Shown: piece after piece, positions 23,492 through 29,291 of the stretch | Layout of the letters: every line of letters starts with the position of its first letter | Position numbering within the stretch: position 1 is the stretch's first letter | Assembly (NCBI GenBank): GCA_027365375.1 | Contig: DAHXNM010000322.1 | Coordinates: 1-29,291, forward strand | Source: Ferrimicrobium sp. | GTDB lineage: Bacteria; Actinomycetota; Acidimicrobiia; Acidimicrobiales; Acidimicrobiaceae | Direction: 5' to 3' | DNA: 29,291 nucleotides | The notes under the pieces: generated by a model | Seen by the model: only the letters and a program-made list of their open reading frames with translations | Databases searched by the model: none | Told to the model about the DNA's origin: nothing | Translations under genes and position numbers: made by a program

Positions 23492-24901
23492 TTACGCTAG
23501 GTCGCTTGGTGAACTAAAACTCCCTCGAACTGCCGTTGCGGCGGCAATCGCAGGCGAGACCAGGTGGGTTCGCCCCCCTCGCCCCTGACGACCCTCAAAA
23601 TTGCGGTTCGACGTCGACGCTGCCCGCTGACCAGGCTGGAGCTGATCAGGGTTCATCCCCAGACACATCGAGCATCCAGGCTCACGCCACTCAGCACCAG
23701 CAGCGCGGAAAATACGGTCGAGACCCTCAGCCTCTGCCTGCTCTAACACTCGCCGGGAGCCCGGCACGACCAAAGTGCGCACGGAAGTGGCGACTCTACG
23801 CCCGTCAAGTACTGCTGCAGCAATTCGCAGATCCTCAATTCGTGAGTTCGTGCACGAGCCGATGAACACGACGTCGACCGGAATACTGCGCACCGAAGTT
23901 CCTGGTGTTAACCCCATATACCGCAACGCGCGACTGGCGGCCTCCCGTTGTGGGGCCAGCTTGTACTGGTCCGGATCGGGAATGGCTCCATCTATCGCAA
24001 CCACCTGCGAGGGGTTAGTTCCCCAACTGACCTGGGGCTTGAGCGCCGACGCTTGGATATGAACCTCTTGGTCGAAGCTGGCATCAGAATCAGTGGCAAG
24101 ATCTGCCCAGGCCTGCGTCGCCCGCGAAAACAGCTCACCCACAGGGGCAAACTCACGGCCCTTGAGAAAAGAGAAGGTGGTAGCATCGGGCGCGATCATA
24201 CCGGCTCGTGCTCCAGCCTCAATACTCATGTTGCAGATCGTCATGCGGGCCTCCATCGAGAGGTTGCGAATCGCCTCACCCCGATATTCGATCACATGGC
24301 CGATGCCTCCACCTGTGCCAATCTGTCCGATAATGGCGGGGATAAGGTCCTTCGCAAACGTACCTTGGGGAAGGGCGCCATCGACGGTGACCGCCATCGT
24401 CTTCGGTCTGACTTGAGCAAGCGTCTGGGTAGCGAGGACGTGCTCCACCTCGGAGGTTCCAATACCAAATGCGAGCGCCCCAAATGCCCCATGTGTCGCT
24501 GTGTGGGAGTCGCCACACACTATCGTCATTCCAGGCTGTGTCAGCCCCTGCTCGGGTCCGATAACATGGACAATACCCTGCCCCTTGGAGCCCATCGGGT
24601 AGTAGGTGATCCCGAACGCTTCGCAGTTCTTCGCCAACACCTCTAGCTGCTTAGCGCTAATAGGATCAGCGATAGGGCGATCGATGTGCTCAGTCGGGAC
24701 GTTATGGTCGGCGGTAGCGACGGTAAGGTCCGGCCGTCGTACGCTGCGATTTGCCATGCGCAGCCCATCAAAGGCTTGCGGAGAGGTCACCTCGTGCACA
24801 AGGTGGAGATCGATATAGATAAGATCCGACTCGCCAGGTCCTCCCTGGTCTACCAGGTGCGACTCCCATACCTTCTCAGCAAGTGTGCGTCCAACGCCCA
24901 T
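23492..24901 (-). CDS. leuC: 3-isopropylmalate dehydratase large subunit
   Basis: The 469-residue protein is the aconitase-type catalytic subunit. It starts MGVGRTLAEKVWESHLV and has ADHNVPT, VCGDSHTATHGAFGALAFGIGTSEVEHVLATQT, and the 4Fe-4S cluster ligands C350 (FIGSCTNSRI) and C410/C413 (GCSMCLGMN). It forms isopropylmalate isomerase with LeuD. ATG 24901 is preceded by GGGGGAGG seven bases away; extending to ATG 24943 would add 14 residues unlike the family. The gene lies 101 bp after greA on the same strand. That gap holds a possible short leucine-containing leader peptide (24943-24972), but no terminator. Confidence 0.97.
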   Translation of the reverse strand: MGVGRTLAEKVWESHLVDQGGPGESDLIYIDLHLVHEVTSPQAFDGLRMANRSVRRPDLTVATADHNVPTEHIDRPIADPISAKQLEVLAKNCEAFGITYYPMGSKGQGIVHVIGPEQGLTQPGMTIVCGDSHTATHGAFGALAFGIGTSEVEHVLATQTLAQVRPKTMAVTVDGALPQGTFAKDLIPAIIGQIGTGGGIGHVIEYRGEAIRNLSMEARMTICNMSIEAGARAGMIAPDATTFSFLKGREFAPVGELFSRATQAWADLATDSDASFDQEVHIQASALKPQVSWGTNPSQVVAIDGAIPDPDQYKLAPQREAASRALRYMGLTPGTSVRSIPVDVVFIGSCTNSRIEDLRIAAAVLDGRRVATSVRTLVVPGSRRVLEQAEAEGLDRIFRAAGAEWREPGCSMCLGMNPDQLQPGQRAASTSNRNFEGRQGRGGRTHLVSPAIAAATAVRGSFSSPSDLA

Positions 24902-24942
24902 CGCCTGTCCTCCCCCTTCTCTCACAAAACTCGTGATCTCCA

Positions 24943-24972
24943 CTAGCTACGTTGTGTCAGTAGCCTAGACAT
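24943..24972 (-). CDS. Possible leader peptide upstream of leuC
   Basis: A nine-residue frame reads M-S-R-L-L-T-Q-R-S and ends with TAG. It has tandem leucine codons CTA-CTG, and its DNA forms a small imperfect hairpin (CTAGGCTAC...GTAGCTAG). It starts with M-S and carries a leucine run, like the leuA leader. There is no terminator between it and leuC and no clear ribosome site. The leucine enrichment is slight, so chance is a real possibility. Confidence 0.3.
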   Translation of the reverse strand: MSRLLTQRS

Positions 24973-25002
24973 GCAGATCTGCGTTGGTCGCCGCTGATCG
25001 AG

Positions 25003-25476
25003 CTAGGCCCGTCGAATCGAGACGACCTCCACCTTTAGCAGGCCTCCCGGAGCCCGATATTCGACCCAATCGCCACTCTTGGCACCGACGAGCGCTTGGC
25101 CAAGCGGCGACGTTGGCGAGACCACCTCGACCCCCGAAAGACGCTCCTCTATCGAGCCTAGAAAGTACTCACCGATATCGTCGTCACCCTCATAGCAAAG
25201 TGCGACCACTAGTCCAGGTCGAACGCTATCGGCACTCGAGTCTTCGTCGGAGATGACCACAGCATCCTCGAGCAGTGCCTGGAGCTGACGAACTCTCGCC
25301 TCCATTTTTCCCTGCGCATCCTTTGCCGCATGGTAGTCACCATTTTCGCTGAGATCACCAAGTGCGCGCGCCGACTCAATAGCGTTGGCGATCTCTATTC
25401 GGCCAGTCGTGGTGAGTTCGTGCAACTCAGCAACCAAGGCATCGTAGGTTGCTTGTGAGATCGTAGTTTCCGTCAT
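25003..25476 (-). CDS. greA: Transcription elongation factor GreA
   Basis: The 157-residue protein rescues backtracked RNA polymerase by stimulating transcript cleavage. The N-terminal coiled coil (about 5-75) carries ALGDLSENGDYHAAKDAQG, with the acidic tip residues that reach the polymerase active site. The C-terminal FKBP-like domain has SPTSPLGQALVGAKSGDWVEYRAPGG, as in other GreA. No Shine-Dalgarno sequence precedes ATG 25476; a TAGAGT box seven bases upstream suggests a leaderless transcript. A GTG at 25485 would add three residues. It is divergent from leuB and lies upstream of leuCD in the same direction. Confidence 0.95.
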   Translation of the reverse strand: MTETTISQATYDALVAELHELTTTGRIEIANAIESARALGDLSENGDYHAAKDAQGKMEARVRQLQALLEDAVVISDEDSSADSVRPGLVVALCYEGDDDIGEYFLGSIEERLSGVEVVSPTSPLGQALVGAKSGDWVEYRAPGGLLKVEVVSIRRA

Positions 25477-25483
25477 GAAAAAC

Positions 25484-25503
25484 ACTCTAGCGTCTCGCTA
25501 GAG
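25484..25503 (-). promoter_or_regulatory. greA -10 box inside an 8-bp palindrome
   Basis: TAGAGT (minus strand, 25489-25484) lies seven bases before the greA ATG. It overlaps CTCTAGCG-TCT-CGCTAGAG at 25485-25503, a perfect 8-bp inverted repeat with a 3-base centre. Such symmetry over a -10 box suits a repressor operator. The regulator is unknown. Confidence 0.45.
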
Positions 25504-25652
25504 TCGTCGCTGGCCCACGGAGGCGTTCCAGAGCAAAGATAGCAGCCGCCATCGACGCTAGCCGTCCTTCACGATGGTACTCTCTGGTAGATGGCGAAGC
25601 GGCACCTATCGGTTTAGTTGATCACGAATTTCAGATTTCGAACTGAGCAGCC

Positions 25653-25658
25653 TACAAT
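25653..25658 (+). promoter_or_regulatory. Candidate -10 box for leuB-ilvE-cimA
   Basis: TACAAT is a near-consensus -10 hexamer 55 bp before the leuB start, which would give an untranslated leader of about 48 bases. I see no terminator hairpin or leucine-rich frame in that leader. The remaining greA-leuB gap (25504-25652) holds no gene. Confidence 0.5.
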
Positions 25659-25713
25659 GATCGGATACAGAGAAAATAGCTAAGGCGGTAGCAGTATCAA
25701 TGAGGAGAAAAGG

Positions 25714-26733
25714 ATGACACATCGCATCGCCGTGATCGGGGGCGACGGGATCGGACCAGAGGTCACCAAAGAGGCGCTGAGGGTGGCTCGCGCTGCCGGA
25801 GCCAACTTAGAGACCCAAGATTTCCAGCTCGGCGCTGCCCACTACGAACATACTGGAGAGGTGCTCACCGATGAGACCCTCGCGGAGCTCATGGGCTTCG
25901 ACGCTATTTTACTCGGAGCGATCGGTCCAGCAATTGGATCGACAAAAGTCCCGTCCGGCATTCTCGAACGAGGCTTGCTCCTCAAGCTTCGTTTCGCTCT
26001 TGATCTCTACATCAATCAACGCCCCTTTCTGACCCTTGATCCAGCGCTCACCACTACACACAAGCCCGTCGACATGATCGTCATTCGGGAGAATACCGAA
26101 GGAGCCTACGTCGGAGAAGGTGGCCTCCTGCGCAAGGGAACTCCGTACGAAGTAGCGACACAAGGGTCGGTCAACACTCGCAACGGCGTCGAACGAGCGA
26201 TTCGTTTTGCCTTCGATCTTGCCCAATCGAGAGAGCGCAAAATACTAACGCTGGTACACAAAACCAATGTACTCACATTCTCTGGTGATCTTTGGTATCG
26301 AACTTTTCTAGAGGTTGCCCCTGAGTATCCAGAGGTCATCACGAGCTACAACCACGTCGATGCCGCCTGCATCTACCTGGTTGAGGCGCCTGAGCGCTAT
26401 GACGTTATCGTCACTGACAACCTGTTTGGGGACATTCTTACCGACTTGGCTGCCGCGGTTTCTCAGGGTATCGGGTACGCTGCCTCGGGCAACATCAACC
26501 CAGAACGCAGCGGACCATCGCTCTTCGAGCCGGTTCACGGAGCAGCCCATGACCGGGTTGGCACCGGCGAGGCAAACCCGTATGCGGCCATTCGCTCCGC
26601 CGCGATGATGCTCGACTTCCTCGGTGACACGGGGATCGCAACGACAATTGAGCACGCATTGGCAGTCCTGCCTCCGGCAGGAGCAACCACTGTTGAAATT
26701 GGTGATTTTTACGTAGAAAGGGTAACGCACTGA
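25714..26733 (+). CDS. leuB: 3-isopropylmalate dehydrogenase
   Basis: The 339-residue NAD-dependent enzyme belongs to the beta-decarboxylating dehydrogenases and is of the short actinobacterial LeuB length. It has IAVIGGDGIGPEV, LLKLRFALDLYINQRP (substrate arginines), VIRENTEGAYVGEGG, the catalytic lysine region LVHKTNVLTFSGDLW, and the metal-binding VTDNLFGDILTDLAAA. It turns 3-isopropylmalate into 2-oxoisocaproate. In citramalate-using organisms the same enzyme makes 2-oxobutyrate from 3-methylmalate. ATG 25714 follows GAGGAGAAAAGG. Its TGA overlaps the next start by one base (TGATG), so leuB and ilvE are coupled. Confidence 0.97.
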   Translation: MTHRIAVIGGDGIGPEVTKEALRVARAAGANLETQDFQLGAAHYEHTGEVLTDETLAELMGFDAILLGAIGPAIGSTKVPSGILERGLLLKLRFALDLYINQRPFLTLDPALTTTHKPVDMIVIRENTEGAYVGEGGLLRKGTPYEVATQGSVNTRNGVERAIRFAFDLAQSRERKILTLVHKTNVLTFSGDLWYRTFLEVAPEYPEVITSYNHVDAACIYLVEAPERYDVIVTDNLFGDILTDLAAAVSQGIGYAASGNINPERSGPSLFEPVHGAAHDRVGTGEANPYAAIRSAAMMLDFLGDTGIATTIEHALAVLPPAGATTVEIGDFYVERVTH

Positions 26734-27659
26734 TGCCGATACAAGCAATGAAATACGTCTGGATGAATGGCGAACAGGTTCCACATGAGGATGCCAAGGT
26801 TCACATTCTTACGCACGCGCTCCACTATGGCTACGGAGTCTTCGAAGGCATCCGTGCCTACGACACTCCACGTGGCTCTGCCATCTTTCGGCTAACCGAT
26901 CACATCAACCGCTTCTACGAATCCGCCAAGATTCTCATGCTGGAGATCCCGTACGCGCCTTCAGAGCTCATCGAAGCAACCAAGCGGCTTGTTGAGGTTA
27001 ACGGGCAAGCCTCGTGCTATATCCGGCCCATCGCCTACCTCGGATATGGCGAGATGGGACTCAACCCACTTACCGGATCCACGGACGTCGCGATCGCAAA
27101 CTGGCCGTGGGGCGCCTACCTTGGTGACGAAGGACTCTCCAAAGGAATTCGAGCAAAGATCTCATCCTTCAAACGCCACGACCCCAACATTATCCCACCT
27201 GCGGCGAAGACTACCGGTGGGTACATAAACTCGGCGCTTGCCAAAGCGGAGGCTATTAAAGCCGGCTATGACGAGGCGATTATGCTATCGGGCCAAGGGT
27301 TCGTCAGTGAGTGCACTGGCGAAAACATCTTCATAGTCAAAGACGGCGTCCTCCTCACCCCTTCGGATGCCTCTGGCGCCCTATCGGGAATCACTCGAAA
27401 GACGATCACTCAGGTCGCCAAGGACATGGGTATCGAGACCCGCGACACCCAGCTGCTACGAACGGATCTCTACCTTGCCGATGAGATGTTTATCACCGGC
27501 ACCGCCGCCGAGGTGGTTCCTGTGAGTTCGGTCGACGATCGAGCAATTGGTAGTGGTGAGCCCGGAAAACTCTCCAAGGAGCTCCAGCGTCGCTACTTCC
27601 AAATCGTCACCGGCAACGAGCCTGCCTATGACCATTGGCTCGAATACGTGAAGGGCTGA
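26733..27659 (+). CDS. ilvE: Branched-chain amino acid aminotransferase
   Basis: The 308-residue fold-type IV enzyme starts VWMNGEQVPHEDAKVHILTHALHYGYGVFEGIRAY, typical of IlvE. The PLP lysine is K159 in PPAAKTTGGYINSALAK, and the cofactor phosphate segment is FVSECTGENIFIV. GALSGITRKTI and FITGTAAEVVPV complete the family pattern. It performs the last step of leucine, isoleucine and valine synthesis using glutamate. It is coupled to leuB upstream (TGATG). The cimA start lies four bases past its stop, so the three genes form one operon. Confidence 0.97.
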   Translation: MPIQAMKYVWMNGEQVPHEDAKVHILTHALHYGYGVFEGIRAYDTPRGSAIFRLTDHINRFYESAKILMLEIPYAPSELIEATKRLVEVNGQASCYIRPIAYLGYGEMGLNPLTGSTDVAIANWPWGAYLGDEGLSKGIRAKISSFKRHDPNIIPPAAKTTGGYINSALAKAEAIKAGYDEAIMLSGQGFVSECTGENIFIVKDGVLLTPSDASGALSGITRKTITQVAKDMGIETRDTQLLRTDLYLADEMFITGTAAEVVPVSSVDDRAIGSGEPGKLSKELQRRYFQIVTGNEPAYDHWLEYVKG

Positions 27660-27663
27660 CGTT

Positions 27664-29244
27664 CTGCGAACCGTCGACATCTACGATACAACCCTGAGAG
27701 ATGGGTCTCAGCAAGAGGGGATCTCGCTTACAGTCGAGGATAAGCTTCGCGTCGCTCGACAGCTCGACAGCTTAGGGGTGCAGTTCATCGAGGGGGGCTG
27801 GCCAGGCGCCAACCCCAAGGATGCTGGATTCTTTGCGAGAGCGACCAATGAGCTTAAGCTTCATAGCTCAAGACTGGTAGCGTTTGGATCCACCCGCAGG
27901 GCCAACGGAGATGTCGAGAGCGACCAGAACCTTCGAGCTCTCGTCGCAAGTGGTGTAGCCGATGTCTGTATCGTGGCAAAAGCCTGGGACTATCACGTAG
28001 TCCACGCCCTGCGAACCTCGCTGGAGGAGGCACTGGCGATGGTACGGGACTCCGTGGCCTTCCTTGTTGGCCACGGATGCAGTGTCTTCCTTGACGCTGA
28101 GCACTTCTTCGACGGCTTCAAAGGCAACCCAGACTTCGCTATCGCAGTGCTCAGTGCTGCAGCCGAGGGTGGTGCATCCACCATCGTCCTTTGTGACACG
28201 AACGGTGGAACTCTCCCCTCAGAGATTCCAGCTATCATCTCCAAGGTCAACGACCAGATCGCACTCCCTTTCGGCGTCCACTTTCATAACGACTCTGGCT
28301 GTGCCGTGGCCAACTCGCTAATCGCCGTCGATCTCGGTGCCACGCAGGTTCAAGGGTGCCTCAACGGCTACGGCGAGAGGACCGGCAACGCAAATCTGGT
28401 ACCTATAATCGCGGCTCTCTCGCTAAAGCAGGCGATCTCCACTATTCCTCCACAAAATCTGGAGCTTCTCACCACCACGGCTCGCCATATCGCAGAGATC
28501 ACCAACCTGCCCCTCTCCCCGCAAACCCCCTATGTCGGCTCCTCAGCCTTTACCCACAAGGCAGGTCTTCACGTAAGTGCCATCGCTCGGCGTAGCGACG
28601 CCTACGAACATATCAATCCTGACCTCGTCGGCAACCATAGCCGCTTCGTGGTGTCGGAGATGGCTGGACGTCAAACGCTGCTGATCAAGGCTAGCGAACT
28701 CGGTCTTGAGCTGACCGATGACGCTACGACATCGTTGCTGCAGCGACTCAAGGACCTTGAACACCAGGGATACCACTTTGAGGTAGCTGACGGGTCGCTT
28801 GAGCTGCTGATGCGCCGTGCACTTGGCTGGATGCAGCCCTACTTCGAGGTCGAGTCGTACCGAGTCGCCACCGACGGCTATCGTGGTCCAGAGCTCCTAA
28901 CCGAGGCGACCGTGAAGGTCAAGGTAAACGACCAGCGAATTATCGCCACCGCTGAGGGGAATGGGCCTGTACACGCGCTAGATCAGGCACTCAGGCAGGC
29001 CCTACAGACAACCTACCCATCGCTCACAACAATGGGGCTCGATGACTACAAGGTCCGCGTGCTCGACACCTCGAGTGGCACCGACGCCGTAGTCAGGGTT
29101 CTCATCGACTTCTCGGACTCCGAGACCCAATGGACAACCACCGGAGTCTCAACAAACATCATCGAGGCATCGTTCTCGGCACTTACCGAGGGCTTTGTGC
29201 TCGCACTTGTCAAGACAGCATCCAGCGAAGGGAGGGCGCAATGA
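27664..29244 (+). CDS. cimA: (R)-citramalate synthase with a probable CTG start codon
   Basis: The 526-residue protein condenses pyruvate with acetyl-CoA to citramalate, opening a threonine-independent route to isoleucine. The essential DTTLRDGSQQEG motif (residues 8-19) is encoded at 27685-27720, before the first ATG or GTG that would give a usable start. The frame is closed by TGA at 27649-27651, and the only start-like codon in the right place is CTG 27664, with GAAGGG eight bases upstream, giving M-R-T-V-D-I-Y. Other marks are FIEGGWPGANPKD, which differs from LeuA and fits CimA, VHFHNDSGCAVANS, and NGYGERTGNANL. HKAGLHVSAI precedes the C-terminal LeuA-type regulatory domain, where isoleucine probably acts. 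It lies four bases after ilvE and overlaps the next gene by 4 bp (ATGA). Confidence 0.92.
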   Translation: MRTVDIYDTTLRDGSQQEGISLTVEDKLRVARQLDSLGVQFIEGGWPGANPKDAGFFARATNELKLHSSRLVAFGSTRRANGDVESDQNLRALVASGVADVCIVAKAWDYHVVHALRTSLEEALAMVRDSVAFLVGHGCSVFLDAEHFFDGFKGNPDFAIAVLSAAAEGGASTIVLCDTNGGTLPSEIPAIISKVNDQIALPFGVHFHNDSGCAVANSLIAVDLGATQVQGCLNGYGERTGNANLVPIIAALSLKQAISTIPPQNLELLTTTARHIAEITNLPLSPQTPYVGSSAFTHKAGLHVSAIARRSDAYEHINPDLVGNHSRFVVSEMAGRQTLLIKASELGLELTDDATTSLLQRLKDLEHQGYHFEVADGSLELLMRRALGWMQPYFEVESYRVATDGYRGPELLTEATVKVKVNDQRIIATAEGNGPVHALDQALRQALQTTYPSLTTMGLDDYKVRVLDTSSGTDAVVRVLIDFSDSETQWTTTGVSTNIIEASFSALTEGFVLALVKTASSEGRAQ

Positions 29245-29291
29245 GCCAACCAGATATGGCCGAGATCAACCAAGGTGAGCATGCCCCACGC
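29241..29291 (+). CDS. Start of an unidentified gene, cut by the window end
   Basis: An ATG overlapping the cimA stop (ATGA) is preceded by AGGGAGGGCGC and opens a frame of 17 codons (MSQPDMAEINQGEHAPR) to the end of the window. The coupling and good ribosome site make it a real fourth member of the leuB-ilvE-cimA operon. Too little is visible to name it. Confidence 0.7.
   Translation, partial: MSQPDMAEINQGEHAPR

Noticed and set aside
1..29291. CRISPR array, prophage or defence system
   Set aside because: No regularly spaced repeats, phage structural or integrase genes, or nuclease/helicase defence modules are visible; the only mobile trace is the IS607 remnant.

Overview
The window looks like chromosomal DNA from an actinobacterium, most likely an acidophile of the Acidimicrobiia (Ferrimicrobium/Acidithrix type). 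This is inferred from the moderate GC content, the F420-type flavin-split-barrel protein, the mycobacterial-type SerC and long SerA, the short actinobacterial LeuB, GC-rich TANNNT -10 boxes, apparent leaderless starts and tRNA genes without an encoded CCA. No species can be proved from the sequence alone.

Layout. Positions 1-5220 hold the 3' part of a gamma-glutamyltranspeptidase-like gene, a leftward pair (class IV aminotransferase, then an XdhC/CoxF-like maturation protein), and rightward an F420/PPOX-type oxidoreductase and an MFS transporter. Positions 5400-7533 hold a leftward tRNA-Glu(CUC) with an intrinsic terminator and a leftward two-gene unit for a split, divergent cytochrome b. Positions 7696-8037 are a decayed IS607-type recombinase remnant that breaks at a perfect 20-bp inverted repeat. 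Positions 8075-15091 carry fatty-acid genes (two acyl-CoA dehydrogenases and a 3-hydroxyacyl-CoA dehydrogenase) around a 1199-residue globin/GAF/GGDEF/EAL c-di-GMP protein. Positions 15160-16720 hold gltX followed by tRNA-Gln(CUG).

From 16953 to the end the window is an amino-acid biosynthesis block: leuA, serA and aspC leftward, serC rightward, leuD-leuC and greA leftward, then leuB-ilvE-cimA and the start of a further gene rightward. LeuA opens leucine synthesis and CimA (citramalate synthase) opens the pyruvate route to isoleucine. LeuCD and LeuB can serve both routes, and IlvE performs the final transamination. SerA and SerC give phosphoserine.

The clearest overlooked items are: a 12-codon leader peptide with three consecutive leucine codons, followed by two hairpins and a U-tract, ahead of leuA; a very probable CTG start codon for cimA that restores its catalytic motif; the unusual cytochrome b pair with no recognisable PEWY motif; the globin-coupled c-di-GMP protein with a CZB-like tail; and a structured intergenic segment after tRNA-Gln preceded by a second copy of the tRNA promoter motif. 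I see no CRISPR array, prophage, defence island or complete mobile element.
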